From: DATBLE01 sp963764565 | GTDB taxonomy: Bacteria > Actinomycetota > Thermoleophilia > Gaiellales > Gaiellaceae | Length of the DNA: 64,000 nt | Direction of reading: 5' to 3' | Assembly: GCA_963764565.1 (NCBI GenBank) | Contig: CAVXTD010000023.1 | Location: forward strand, 248,001 to 312,000 | Shown: positions 24,917 through 35,607 of the stretch, in pieces | How positions within the stretch are numbered: position 1 is the stretch's first letter | How the letters are laid out: every line of letters begins with the position of its first letter | The notes under the pieces: generated by a model | What the model was told of the DNA's origin: nothing | What the model saw: only the letters and a program-made list of their open reading frames with translations | Database searches by the model: none | Made by a program: the position numbers and the translations under genes

Positions 24917-25849
24917 ATGAGGTCCGGCTCGTCCTTGCTGCCGTGCTCGGGCTGATGCTTCTGCCGGCGGCGGCTCCGTGACCATCAGCGGCACCTTCAC
25001 ATCGACGAAGAAGACTCCGTCCTCGGGGGAGCTGCCATGTCAGTTCGACGCGTTCTACGTCTGGGGCTGCTTCTTCACGAGGCCGGCCCATCCTGGAACG
25101 GTGTTCGTCGGCTACGAGGCGAACAGCTTCTCGCCGCAGCAGCTCGAGCGCGCCTTCGACCCTCAGGGCTCCAAGCCGCCGGCCTACCGCTCCGACCACC
25201 GCTACACCTTCCAGCTCAAGTGCTACGGCAACTCCAGCGGCTGCGGCCGGTTGCGGTTCTACGGCGGGTTCGACAAGTCGTCCGACAAGACCTACAAAGG
25301 ATCGATGAGCGTCGAGATCGGCGGCGACGACCCGCCGTCCTCGGTCCGCGTCGACTTCTCCGTGATCATCACGGGGAAGCCCAACGTTGCGATCAAGAAC
25401 GCTGACGCCAACCTGACCGGCTCGCGGCTCGTCGGGAGCGGCCACGTGACGTTCACGAAATGGCAGGGCGGACTGCTCGTCGGCTCGGAGTCGAAAGGTT
25501 CGATCGTCCACGAGGACATATGCGCGGCGGCAAGCGAGTCCGCCTCGAGCTCGGTGTGATCACCGGTCAAAGGGGCAAGGCGCTCGGGACGACCTACGCA
25601 CCAGCCACCGGCCGGCTTGCACTGCTGCTCAAGGTGAAGTCGTCCACCGATCCCGACTGCCCCGAGAGCGGCCTGATTACGCCGACGATCGTCGGCCTGA
25701 CGCTGATTCCCGGTGCCGGCGTCGTCGACCAGGCCGTCCTCGTCGGCTTCCCGGCCACGAGTGTCACCGAGGGCTGCAAGGGGCACGCGCACGCGTGGAA
25801 GAACGGCTCCGGCGGCGTGACCGTGCGCGTCAAGCTGACGCTCAGCTGA
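24917..25849 (+). CDS. Secreted protein of unknown function (frame broken at two or more places)
   Basis: A signal-peptide-like stretch (RLVLAAVLGLMLLPAAAP) follows ATG 24917 in a shifted frame. From 24978 a second frame gives about 190 residues beginning VTISGTFTSTKKT, and a third frame to 25849 completes the product. The three pieces lie in order without gaps, so I read one secreted protein of about 300 residues with indels near 24920, 24975 and 25520. Cys residues occur in pairs (PCQFDAFYVWGCFF, KCYGNSSGCG, DPDCPE, EGCKGH), suggesting disulfides, and the pattern is beta-rich. No family is recognised. Alternatively it is two short genes. Confidence 0.5.
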
Positions 25850-25851
25850 GG

Positions 25852-26448
25852 TTAGTTCTCGTCCTGCTTGAGGGCGAGATCGACGCCCGCGGCCGAGCCG
25901 AGCATCATCAGCCGCAGCTCGGGCGAGACCTGGCCGCTGACCTCGAGCACGTAGTTGTCCGCGGTCGTGAATCCTTCCTTCAGCAGGCCGGCCCACTTCT
26001 TCGTGATCCGCCCGACCTCGGCGCCGGTCGCGTCCTCGATCCTGAAGTCCCACGCCCGCCAGTTCTCGGCGTTGATCGCACCGAGTGATTCGCCGGAGGC
26101 GCCGTCGAGCGCGAAGCGCTTCTTCCCGAAGACGTTCTTCTGCACGATCGTTCCGACCGGGCTCCCGTCGCCGGTGGTGATCTCGACGCGCGACTTCATC
26201 ACCTTCCGCGGCCGGAGCAGCTCGACCACCTTCGCCCCGTCCTTGTCGTACACGGACAACCGGTGGGTCATGAACTGGTCGAGGTTGGAGACGAGCCGCG
26301 CAGCCTTCTTGAGCGTCGACTGGCCCTCCTCTCGGATGTAGCCGATGTCGTTGCCCTCCTCGTCGCGGATCCGGTACTCGTCGGTGAGCTCGATCAGCTT
26401 CGCCTTCTGGTTGATCACGAGCACGTTGCGAGTGAGGAGGTCGGACAC
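25852..26448 (-). CDS. LURP-one/phospholipid-scramblase-like protein
   Basis: This 198-residue protein has the tubby-like LURP-one pattern of alternating strands: VLVINQKAKLIELTDEYRIRD, GNDIGYIREE, HRLSVYDKDGAKVVELLRP, SRVEITTGDGSPVGTI and ENWRAWDFRIEDATGAEVG. Bacterial members have no settled role and may bind membranes or lipids. GTG 26448 is chosen because TACGCT ends 6 nt upstream. An earlier in-frame start would run through the tRNA-Leu gene. It converges on the secreted protein gene with 2 bp between the stops. Confidence 0.78.
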   Translation of the reverse strand: MSDLLTRNVLVINQKAKLIELTDEYRIRDEEGNDIGYIREEGQSTLKKAARLVSNLDQFMTHRLSVYDKDGAKVVELLRPRKVMKSRVEITTGDGSPVGTIVQKNVFGKKRFALDGASGESLGAINAENWRAWDFRIEDATGAEVGRITKKWAGLLKEGFTTADNYVLEVSGQVSPELRLMMLGSAAGVDLALKQDEN

Positions 26449-26495
26449 GATCCGAGCGTAGCACGGTGGATACGGCCTATCCTTGGCGTCATCGC

Positions 26496-26581
26496 GCGGG
26501 CGTGGCGAAACTGGGAGACGCGCCAGGTTTAGGTCCTGGTGGGGCGTAAGTCCCTTGGGGGTTCGAGTCCCTCCGCCCGCA
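26496..26581 (+). tRNA. tRNA-Leu (anticodon TAG)
   Basis: This 86-nt class II tRNA has the acceptor stem GCGGGCG/CGCCCGC and an anticodon stem CCAGG/CCTGG with loop TTTAGGT. It has a long variable arm (GGGGCGTAAGTCCCTT) and a T arm GGGGG/CCCTC with loop TTCGAGT. The discriminator is A. The probable -10 is TATCCT at 26478-26483. Confidence 0.96.
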
Positions 26582-26695
26582 TTCGTCGCCCGGCCCTCCA
26601 TCAGCGTGGGTGAGCCGCTCCCTGGACGATGTCGCTCGTCGCGCTACGCCGGACACTGCGACGGCAGCCCATTCCCCCGTGGCTACGATGGCCCG

Positions 26696-28046
26696 GTGCA
26701 GGCCCGCGTCGAAGAGCTCCCAGAGAACAGGGTCCGGCTGACCGTCGACGTGCCCGGCCACGACGTCCAGCACGCCGTCGACCACGCTGCGTCCGATCTC
26801 TCCACCAGCGTCAAGATCCCCGGCTTCCGCAAGGGGAAGGTGCCGATGCAGGTGCTGATCTCCCGCGTCGGCAAGGATCGGCTGTACACGGAGGCGGTCG
26901 AGAGCCACATCGAAGGCTGGTACCGAAACGCCCTCGTGGGAACCCGCATCCGTCCCGTCGCCCGGCCGCACTACGAGTACGAGCTGCCCGAGACGCCGGA
27001 CACGAGCTTCAGCTTCACCGCCACCGTCGACGTCCAGCCGAAGGTCGACGTGGCTGAGTGGAAGGGACTCCAGGTGCCGGCCGCCTCCGCTGAGGTTCCC
27101 CCCGAGCTCGTCGACGAGCAGGTCGAGGCACTCCGCTTCGCCGTCGCCGAGCTGGCTCCGGTCGGTGGGCGACCGGCTCGGGAGGGCGACACTGCTGTCG
27201 TCGACTTCGTCCCCGAGGACGGAGATGCGCAACGCGACTATGTCGTCGAGCTCGGCGCCGGGCGGGTGGTCGAGGAGCTCGAGGACGCGCTCCTCGGGAT
27301 GGCGCCTGGGGAGACGAAGGAGGTCGAGTACGAACTCGGCGACGAGGAGCAGACCGCGAAGGTCGAGGTTGCGCTCAAGGAGTTGAAGGAGAAGATCCTG
27401 CCTCCGCTCGACGACGAGCTGGCGCGCGCCGCGAGCGAGTTCGACACGCTGGCCGACCTGCGCGCCGACATCGAGGGGCGCCTGCGCGAGCAGATCGAGG
27501 AGGAGGTCGAGAACGAGTTTCGGGCGGCGGCCGCGGACGCGCTCGTCGGGGCGTCGAAGATCGAGCCGTCCGGCCCGCTCGTCGAGTCGCGGACCCGCCA
27601 GCTGCTGACGGGTCTCGTGGAGTCCCTGGAGCGCCGCGGGATCTCGCCCGAGACCTACCTCGCCGTCTCGAACCAGACCCCGCAGCAGCTCGAAGAGCGC
27701 CTGAGCGCCGAAGCTGCGCGCTCGGTCGCCCGCGAGCTCGCGCTCGAAGCGGTCGCCGACAAGGCAGGCATCGAGGTCTCGGACGACGAGCTGCGCGCGT
27801 TTGTGCGCGAGCACGCCGACGCCGAGGGGGACGAGGTCGAGGAGGTCGTCGAGCGCGTCTTCTCGAGCGGCCGCCACGAGCTGCTGCGCGAGGACCTCCG
27901 CATGCGCAAGGCGCTCGACCGTGTCGTCGCCGAGGTCGAAGCGGATCCCGGTCGACCTCGCCCGTGCGCGCGAAAAGCTGTGGACGCCCGAAAAAGGAGC
28001 GGCTCCCTCCGACACGAAACTCTGGACCCCCGGAAGCAAGGAGTAA
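26696..28046 (+). CDS. tig: Trigger factor (one frameshift near the C-terminus)
   Basis: This is the ribosome-associated chaperone and prolyl isomerase for nascent chains. The N-terminal domain carries the ribosome-docking signature IPGFRKGKVP. The PPIase domain runs through REGDTAVVDFV and the C-terminal helical domain from about residue 250. The main frame runs past the true end. One extra base near 27943 restores a tail ending LARAREKLWTPEKG and GSKE at 28046. Restored length is about 450 residues, normal for Tig. GTG 26696 is supported by TACGAT ending 6 nt upstream. ClpP starts 3 bp after the restored stop, the usual tig-clpP-clpX order. Confidence 0.95.
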
Positions 28047-28048
28047 GC

Positions 28049-28634
28049 ATGAGCCCGTTGATCCCGATGGTGATCGAGCAGACGTCGCGCGGCGAGCGCG
28101 CGTTCGACATCTACTCGCGCCTCCTGAACGAACGCATCATCTTCCTCGGCACGCCGATCGACGACCAGATCGCCAACCTGATCGTCGCCCAGTTGCTGCA
28201 CCTCGAGTCCGAGGATCCCGACAAGGACATCTCGATCTACATCAACTCGCCGGGCGGCTCGGTCTACTGCGGGCTCGCGATCTACGACACGATGCAGTTC
28301 ATCAAGCCCGACGTCCAGACGATCTGCGTCGGGATGGCGATGAGCATGGGGGCGCTTCTTCTTGCCGGCGGCACGAAGGGAAAGCGAATGGCGCTGCCGA
28401 ATGCCAAGATCCTGATCCATCAGGTCTCGGGCGGTTTCCAGGGGCAGGCGACCGACATCGAGATCCATGCCCGAGAGATGATCGCCCTGAAGCGGAAGAT
28501 GGAGGAGATCATGGCCAAGCACACCGACCAGCCGCTCGAGAAGGTCTCCAAGGACATGGAGCGCGACTACTTCATGATCGTCCGAGGAGGGGAAGGAGTA
28601 CGGGATCATCGACCAGGTGATCGAGCACCGCTGA
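28049..28634 (+). CDS. clpP: ATP-dependent Clp protease proteolytic subunit (C-terminal frameshift)
   Basis: This is the serine protease chamber subunit working with ClpX. The oligomer signatures and catalytic residues are visible: SPGGSVYCGLAIYDTMQ, Ser99 in VGMAMSMGA, His124 in ILIHQVSGG, and the later Asp region. The ATG follows AAGGAG by 7 bases. Near 28580-28590 the frame breaks. The next frame supplies the expected end KEYGIIDQVIEHR with a stop at 28634. Without correction the frame runs on into clpX as an artificial fusion. Restored length is about 195 residues. Confidence 0.95.
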
Positions 28635-28678
28635 GTCGAGGACTAGGCGCCGAGGGGAAATCGAGGTACAACGAGGAC

Positions 28679-29962
<1,284 letters not shown>

Positions 29963-30059
29963 GCGACGCCGCCCTCTAACCTCTCGTCCGCGTCGTCGTC
30001 GCAGTCTCCGCCGGCCGCGCGCCGGTCCGGGCGGCGGCCGTGGACGACGCGATCGTCGC

Positions 30060-30088
30060 TTGACAGCGCGTGTCTTCGGTCGTAGTTT
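30060..30088 (+). promoter_or_regulatory. Sigma-A-type promoter of the transporter cluster
   Basis: TTGACA (30060-30065) and TAGTTT (30083-30088) are separated by 17 bp, the ideal spacing. This is the best -35/-10 pair in the window. It leaves a leader of about 40 nt before the ribosome site CAGGAGG and ATG 30134. It probably drives the substrate-binding protein gene and perhaps the whole downstream cluster. The 171-bp gap after clpX holds nothing else I can name. Confidence 0.75.
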
Positions 30089-30133
30089 CCCAGATCTGAA
30101 TCACCTGTCAGTTCTCTCCAGGAGGGACTCACC

Positions 30134-31351
30134 ATGAAGCACTGGCGCTCGTGGTCGCGGCTCGCGGCCACACTGGCCGTCATCGCCGCCGTCGCCCTGA
30201 CAGCGGTCGTCGCGGTCTTCACCGGCACCGCGCTGGCACGTCCGGCGGCGGCCAGCCCGTACAAGGTTGGAATCATCTACTGCCGCACCGGGCCGCTGGC
30301 CGAGTACGGCGCGGAGTTCATCGAGGGCCTCCGGTACGGGCTCAAGTACGCGACCAACGGGACCAACACCGTCAACGGCCACCCGATCCAGCTCACCCTC
30401 AAGGATGAGACCGCCAACCCCGCAACCGCCGTCTCCGAAGCCAAAGACCTGATCGGTCAGGACTACAAGATCATCGGCGGGAGCTGCTCGTCGGCAGTCG
30501 CCGTCCAGATCGCGCCGCTCGCGGCGCAGAACCAGGTTCTGTTCCTGTCCGGCGCGGCTGCGGCCGATGTGATCACCGGCCCCAACAGGTACACGTTCCG
30601 GGCCGGCCGGCAGACCTACCAGGACGTGCTCGCCGCGAACTCCTTCCTCGGCAAGTCGGTCGGAAAGAAGATCGTGGTCTTCGCGCAGGACTACGTCTTC
30701 GGCCAGGGCAACGCCGCCGCGGTGAAAGCCGTTCTCGGCGGTCGTGGCCACAGCGTGTCGTCGATCCTCGTCCCTCTGTCGGCGACCGACTTCACCCCGT
30801 TCGCCCAGCAGGCAGCCGCGGCCAAGCCCGACCTGCTGTTCGTCGCCTGGGCGGGCGACACCTCCGCCGCGATGTGGCGGGCGCTACAGCAGCAAAACGT
30901 GTTCAAGACCACCGACGTCACCACGGGCCTCGCTCAGCGCAGCAGCTGGCAGTCGTTCGGTGACGCGACCGGCGACATCAAGTTCCTGTCGCACTACGTC
31001 TGGAACGCGCCGCACAACAAGGTGAACGACTGGCTGGTCAAGCAGATGAGGAACCGCGGCCAGGTGCCCGACCTCTTCACTCCCGACGGGTTCGTCGAGG
31101 GCCAGATGATCGTCCGGGCACTGCAGAAGGGTGGTGCGAACCAGGACGTCGACGCGATGATCAGCGGCCTGGAGGGCTGGCAGTTCCTCGCACCGAAGGG
31201 GATCCAGCGGATTCGCCCCCAGGACCATGCGATGATCCAGTCGATGTTCCAGGTGCAGCTGGTCAAGCAGTCGAACGGCAAGTACCTGCCGAAGGTCCTG
31301 AAGACGATCTCACCGGGGAACGTCCAGCCTCCGATTACACCGTTCAAGTAG
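30134..31351 (+). CDS. ABC transporter substrate-binding protein, Liv/amide-urea type
   Basis: This 405-residue secreted receptor has a Peripla_BP_6 fold. The signal peptide is a basic start (MKHWRSWSR), then hydrophobic residues to about 35. The mature protein starts SPYKVGIIYCRTGPLAEYGAEF, where the first strand and ligand loop are typical. KDLIGQDYKIIGGSCSSAVA and FLSGAAAADV form the second ligand loop. No lipobox is visible, unlike many Gram-positive receptors. Ligands of this family include branched amino acids, amides and aromatic or other carboxylates. The downstream CoA ligases favour a carboxylic acid. A strong AGGAGG precedes the ATG. Confidence 0.92.
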   Translation: MKHWRSWSRLAATLAVIAAVALTAVVAVFTGTALARPAAASPYKVGIIYCRTGPLAEYGAEFIEGLRYGLKYATNGTNTVNGHPIQLTLKDETANPATAVSEAKDLIGQDYKIIGGSCSSAVAVQIAPLAAQNQVLFLSGAAAADVITGPNRYTFRAGRQTYQDVLAANSFLGKSVGKKIVVFAQDYVFGQGNAAAVKAVLGGRGHSVSSILVPLSATDFTPFAQQAAAAKPDLLFVAWAGDTSAAMWRALQQQNVFKTTDVTTGLAQRSSWQSFGDATGDIKFLSHYVWNAPHNKVNDWLVKQMRNRGQVPDLFTPDGFVEGQMIVRALQKGGANQDVDAMISGLEGWQFLAPKGIQRIRPQDHAMIQSMFQVQLVKQSNGKYLPKVLKTISPGNVQPPITPFK

Positions 31352-31385
31352 GCCGGGGCACGAGGAACGGCCCGGCTCGTCCACC

Positions 31386-32144
31386 GTGACGACTGAACCG
31401 ATCCTCGCCACCCGGGATCTCAGGCTCGACATCGGCGGCGCCTCGATCGTCGCCGATGTCGGCCTGGAGGTTCGCGATGGCGAGTTTCTCGGGATCATCG
31501 GCCCCAACGGGGCCGGCAAGACGTCGCTCCTCAACTTGCTATCGGGGCTCATCCGCGTGAGCGCCGGCCGGGTCGAGTTGTGCGGCAAGGACATCACCCG
31601 CGCGACGCCGTCTGCCCGCACGCGGGCCGGGTTGGGGCGGACGTTCCAGCTCTCGAGCGTCTTCGGACGTCTGACGGCGTTCGAGAACGTGCGGCTGGCG
31701 GGCGACGCGGCAGTCGGCGGCACGATGCGCATCTGGCGGCGCGCGTCCGGCGTGCGGGAGGCGGTCGAGCGCGCGCACCGAGCGCTCGAGGCGGTCGGAC
31801 TCGGGGACCGCGAGCGGGTCCCGGCCGCGCTCCTCGCCGGGGGCGAGAAGCGGAAGCTGGAGGTGGCGATGCTGCTCGCTTCCGATCCCGCGGTCGTTCT
31901 CCTCGACGAGCCGATGGCCGGCGTCAGCGCCGAGGACGTTCCGGGGCTGGTGGAGGTGATCCGCTCGCTCAACCGCGATCGGAAGAAGACCGTGCTCATG
32001 GTCGAGCACCACATCGAGGTCGTCATCGGACTCGCCGACCGCGTCGCGGTAATGCACCACGGGCGGCTGCTCGCCTGCGACACGCCGCAGAACGTGATGC
32101 GCAACGTGACTGTCCAGGAGGCGTACGTGGGAGAGCCGCTGTGA
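31386..32144 (+). CDS. ABC transporter ATP-binding protein, LivG type
   Basis: This 252-residue ATPase has Walker A GPNGAGKTS, the Q loop in FQLSSVFG, a signature variant LAGGEKRKLEVAM, Walker B VVLLDEPMAG, and the switch His in VEHHIEVV. Length and the C-terminal YVGEPL match the LivG branch (BCA_ABC_TP_C tail). It starts at GTG 31386, 34 bp after the receptor gene, and is the first of an uninterrupted chain of overlapping genes. Confidence 0.93.
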   Translation: MTTEPILATRDLRLDIGGASIVADVGLEVRDGEFLGIIGPNGAGKTSLLNLLSGLIRVSAGRVELCGKDITRATPSARTRAGLGRTFQLSSVFGRLTAFENVRLAGDAAVGGTMRIWRRASGVREAVERAHRALEAVGLGDRERVPAALLAGGEKRKLEVAMLLASDPAVVLLDEPMAGVSAEDVPGLVEVIRSLNRDRKKTVLMVEHHIEVVIGLADRVAVMHHGRLLACDTPQNVMRNVTVQEAYVGEPL

Positions 32145-32159
32145 GTGCCGAGGTCGAGG

Positions 32160-32852
32160 ATGGCGCTCGAGCTACGCGATGTGCACGTCGACCTCGGGGG
32201 CGCGCACGTGCTCCAGGGCATGTCGTTCGATGTGCCCGAGGGCGGTATCACGGCGCTACTCGGCCGCAACGGCGTCGGCAAGACGACCACACTGCGAGCG
32301 GTGCTCGGCCTGGTGGCCCGCCGCGGTTCGGTGCGCCTCGCCGGCGAGTCGATCGAGGGCGAGGCGACCTACCGGATCGTCCAGCGTGGCGTCGGCTACG
32401 TGCCGGAGGACCGCGACGTCTTCGCCGGACTGACGGTCGAGGAGAACCTCCGGCTCGCGGTGCGGAACGGCGCGGCGCGGTACGATCTCGTCTACGACCT
32501 CTTCCCGGAGTTGAAGGAGCGCGGGCGGCAGCGGGCCGGTACGCTGTCCGGAGGGCAGCAGCAGATGGTTGCCATCGCCCGGGCACTGCTCAACCCGAGC
32601 CGGCTGCTCCTGATCGACGAGCCGACGAAGGGGCTCGCCCCCGCGCTCGTCTCGCACGTCTCGGAGGTGCTCGGCCGGATCGCCGAGAGCGAGACGGCGC
32701 TGCTGGTCGAACAGAACCTCGGCGTCGTCCGCAAGCTCGCGCGCTCGATCGTGGTGGTCAACCAGGGGCGTGTCGTGCACACCGGCACCGTCTCCGACCT
32801 CGACGACGAGGCCTTCGTCCACCGGCACCTCGGAGTGGGACACGCAGGATGA
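32160..32852 (+). CDS. ABC transporter ATP-binding protein, LivF type
   Basis: This 230-residue ATPase pairs with the LivG-type subunit. Walker A is GRNGVGKTT, the Q-loop region is RGVGYVPEDRDVF, the signature is LSGGQQQMVAIARAL, Walker B is LLIDEPTKGL, and the switch residue lies in LLVEQNLGVV. YVPEDR and TKGLAP are LivF hallmarks. ATG 32160 has an AGGTCGAGG site before it. GTG 32145 would add five residues and start at the base after the previous stop. The stop overlaps the next ATG. Confidence 0.92.
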   Translation: MALELRDVHVDLGGAHVLQGMSFDVPEGGITALLGRNGVGKTTTLRAVLGLVARRGSVRLAGESIEGEATYRIVQRGVGYVPEDRDVFAGLTVEENLRLAVRNGAARYDLVYDLFPELKERGRQRAGTLSGGQQQMVAIARALLNPSRLLLIDEPTKGLAPALVSHVSEVLGRIAESETALLVEQNLGVVRKLARSIVVVNQGRVVHTGTVSDLDDEAFVHRHLGVGHAG

Positions 32853-33730
32853 GCACACCGATCCTCCTCTTCATCACCGGCCTCGGCCTGGGAGCGATGT
32901 ACTTCCTGGTCGCGTCAGGGCTCTCGCTGATCTACGGCGTGATGGGCGTCCTCAACTTCGCGCACGGCGCCTTCCTCACCGTCGGGGCGTACGGCACCTG
33001 GTACGCGGAGACGAAGCTCGGCGGGATCGACTCGGTGTGGCTCCGCTTCATCGTCGCCTCGGTGATCGGGATCGCCGTCGGGGCCGTGTTCGCGGCGCTC
33101 ACCGAACTCGTGCTCATCCGTCCGCTCTACCTCCGGCACATCGAGCAGGTGCTCGTGACCGTCGGGCTCTCGTTCGCGACTGTGGCGCTGGTCGAGGGGA
33201 TCTGGGGCAGCAACGCCCGCTTCTACGAGGTGCCATCGTGGTTCAACGGCACGACGACCATTGCCGGAGCGCACATCCCGAATGACCGCTGGATCGAGAT
33301 CGTCGCTGCGGTGGTCGTGCTCTTGGCGCTGCTCGCATTCCTGCGGTACACGCGGTACGGCCTGATCATTCGAGCGGGGGTCGAGAACCGCGCCATGGTC
33401 ACGGCGCTCGGTATCGACGTGCAGCGCTCGTTCACGCTCGTCTTCGTGATCGGAGGGATCGCCGCTTCGCTCGCGGGCGTCCTCTCCGGCGTGTACTTCA
33501 CCTCGATCACACCCACCCGGGGCACCAGCCTGCTGATCTTCGCGTTCATCGTCGTCGTGATCGGCGGGTTGGGGTCGATCAAGGGCTCCGCCGTCGCGGC
33601 GGTCGTGGTCGCGCTCACCCAGCAGTACGTGAACTACTACTCAACGGGTCTGGGCGACCTGTCGGTCGTCCTGCTCCTCGCGCTCGTGCTGCTCGCCCGG
33701 CCCGCGCAGCTCGCGGGGAGGACCGCATGA
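32849..33730 (+). CDS. ABC transporter permease, LivH type
   Basis: This 293-residue inner-membrane permease has about eight helices. The family segments are GLSLIYGVMGVLNFAHGAFL near the N-terminus, TRYGLIIRAGVENRAMVTALGI (the EAA-like loop contacting the ATPase), and VVIGGLGSIKGSAVAA near the end. It starts in an ATGA overlap with the livF-type gene and ends in an ATGA overlap with the next permease. Confidence 0.93.
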   Translation: MSTPILLFITGLGLGAMYFLVASGLSLIYGVMGVLNFAHGAFLTVGAYGTWYAETKLGGIDSVWLRFIVASVIGIAVGAVFAALTELVLIRPLYLRHIEQVLVTVGLSFATVALVEGIWGSNARFYEVPSWFNGTTTIAGAHIPNDRWIEIVAAVVVLLALLAFLRYTRYGLIIRAGVENRAMVTALGIDVQRSFTLVFVIGGIAASLAGVLSGVYFTSITPTRGTSLLIFAFIVVVIGGLGSIKGSAVAAVVVALTQQYVNYYSTGLGDLSVVLLLALVLLARPAQLAGRTA

Positions 33731-34815
33731 GGAGGGTGGTACGCGCTGCCTGGCCCGTGGCGCTCGTCGCCTTGCTGGCGTTCGTGCCGATGATGGACTT
33801 CGGGCTCGGCAAGGCGCTGCCCGGATCGCTCTCCAGCCCGGGGACGCTGCAGCTGTTCTGTCTGTGCCTGGTCTTCGCGGGCGTGGCCCTCTCCTACGAC
33901 CTCCTCTTCGGCTTCACCGGACTACTGTCGTTCGGGCACGCGCTCTACTTCGCGATCGGCGTCTATGTCGCCGACATCGCGATCACGCAGTGGAGCTGGA
34001 CCTTTGCCGAGGCGTGCCTTGCCGCTGCCGTCTCTGGTGTTGCCGTCGCGTTGGTCGTCGGGTCCATCAGCCTGCGCACCGCCGGGATCGCGTTCGCGAT
34101 GGTCACGCTCGCGTTCTCGCAGGCGGGCAGCATCCTCGTGCAGAAGAACCCGCACAGCTGGACCGGCGGCGAGCAGGGGCTCGGCTACGACTACACGGCC
34201 GTGCCGGCGGCGTTCGTGGGCGTCCACAACACGAAGAACCTGTACTGGCTCTCGCTCGGCTTTGCGGTCGTGGTCGCCTTGATCGTCGGCTGGGCCGTGA
34301 ACTCGTCGCCGGGACACGTCTGGCAGGCGATCCGGGAGAACGAGCGCAGGGTGGAGGTGCTCGGTCTGAGCACGCGTGGATACAAGCTGCTCTCCTTCGT
34401 GCTCGGCTCGTTCCTGGCGACGATGGGAGGGATCGTCTACCTGCTCGTCGTCGGAGGGGCCGACATGGGCGTGACGACTGCGGACTTCACGCTCGCGCTC
34501 CTGGTGATGGTCGTGCTCGGCGGCACCGGGACGCTGTGGGGGCCGCTGCTCGGCGGTTTCCTCTACACGTACGCGAGCCAGCGGCTGGTCGAGCTCGGCG
34601 GCTCGAACGCGGTCCAGGGTCTTCCGAGCGTGCTGCGGATTCCGCTCTCCCAGCCGCTGTTCGTCCTCGGCGTGATCTTCATCCTGGTCGTCTTCTTCCT
34701 GCCGGGCGGCATCGTCGGCCTCGCCGAGCACGGACGCCGGGGGGCGGGAGGCCTCCGGCGCCTGCACGCCGCGTTCCGCAGCCCCGCCGACGACCCGAGC
34801 GCTCGAGGACGTCGG
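33727..34815 (+). CDS. ABC transporter permease, LivM type (no stop before the next gene)
   Basis: This is the second permease, about 363 residues. It shows FGFTGLLSFGHALYFAIGVY, QAIRENERRVEVLGLSTRGYKL (the ATPase-contact loop) and VLGGTGTLWGPLLGGF, all LivM hallmarks, and it ends with LPGGIVGLAEHGRR. The reading frame does not stop and passes directly into the following hydrolase. All neighbouring junctions are NTGA overlaps, and a TGA exists in another frame at 34817-34819. A lost or gained base near the end is therefore more likely than a true fusion. I end it at the hydrolase ATG by inference. Confidence 0.85.
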
Positions 34816-35607
34816 ATGAGCGGCGGGGTTCGGCGGGCGGCGAACGGCGACGTGTCGCTTGCGTTCGAGTCGCACGGTGCCGGCCCGGCCCTGCTCATGG
34901 TGATGGGGCTCGGCTACGGCCGCTGGGGCTGGCAGCCGATCGTCGACCGGCTCGCAGAGCGGTTCCTCGTGCTCACGTTCGACAACCGCGGCTACGGGGC
35001 GAGCGACGTCCCGCCGGGCCCGTACACCGCGGCCCAGATGGCCGGCGACGCCCTCGCCGTCCTCGACGCGGCCGACGTCGAACGGGCACACGTCGTCGGA
35101 GCGAGCCTCGGCGGCGCCGTCGCCCAGGAGCTCGCGCTGCGGCACCGGGAGCGCGTCGACCGGTTGGTGCTCGTCGCGACGATGTCCGGGATGTCGAACA
35201 TGCATCCGCTCCCGGCTCCGACGCTGCAACTGATGGCCGAGGCACCGTCGCTCGACCCCGCCGTCGCGCTGCGTCGCTTCGTGGAGAATGCACTCGAGCC
35301 GGATGTCGAGCCCGACCTGGTCGAGCGGATCGTCGAGATCCGGACCGCGAACCCGCCCGACCCGGCCGGCTGGGCCGCGCAGGCCGGGATCTGGGGCACC
35401 TTCGACGCGTGGGACGAGCTTTCGGAGATCGAGACGCCGACGCTCGTCGTCCAGGGCGAGGGCGACGTGGTCGTCGACCCGCGCAACGCGGCGCTGCTCG
35501 CCGAACGCATCCCGGGCGCGGAGCTGAAGCTCGTGCCCGGCGGCCACCTCTTCTTCTGGAACCGGCCTGCCGAGTTCGTGTCGCTCCTGCTGGAGTTCCT
35601 CACATGA
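34816..35607 (+). CDS. Alpha/beta-fold hydrolase
   Basis: This is a hydrolase of about 263 residues. The oxyanion region is LMVMGLGYGRWGWQP, followed by FDNRGYGASD. The nucleophile elbow is GASLGGAVAQ with Ser, the acid is in VVQGEGDVVVDP, and the His is in PGGHLFFWN. It resembles small-molecule esterases and C-C hydrolases. It is fused in frame to the upstream permease in this sequence; ATG 34816 is the natural start by homology and operon pattern. Its stop overlaps the next ATG. Substrate unknown, presumably an ester or lactone linked to the imported compound. Confidence 0.88.
   Translation: MSGGVRRAANGDVSLAFESHGAGPALLMVMGLGYGRWGWQPIVDRLAERFLVLTFDNRGYGASDVPPGPYTAAQMAGDALAVLDAADVERAHVVGASLGGAVAQELALRHRERVDRLVLVATMSGMSNMHPLPAPTLQLMAEAPSLDPAVALRRFVENALEPDVEPDLVERIVEIRTANPPDPAGWAAQAGIWGTFDAWDELSEIETPTLVVQGEGDVVVDPRNAALLAERIPGAELKLVPGGHLFFWNRPAEFVSLLLEFLT

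Noticed and set aside
24915..24985. TGA after the signal-peptide-like stretch of the secreted protein, considered as another selenocysteine codon
   Set aside because: The downstream protein continues in a different frame, so an indel and not read-through is needed, and there is no Cys-containing family to compare.
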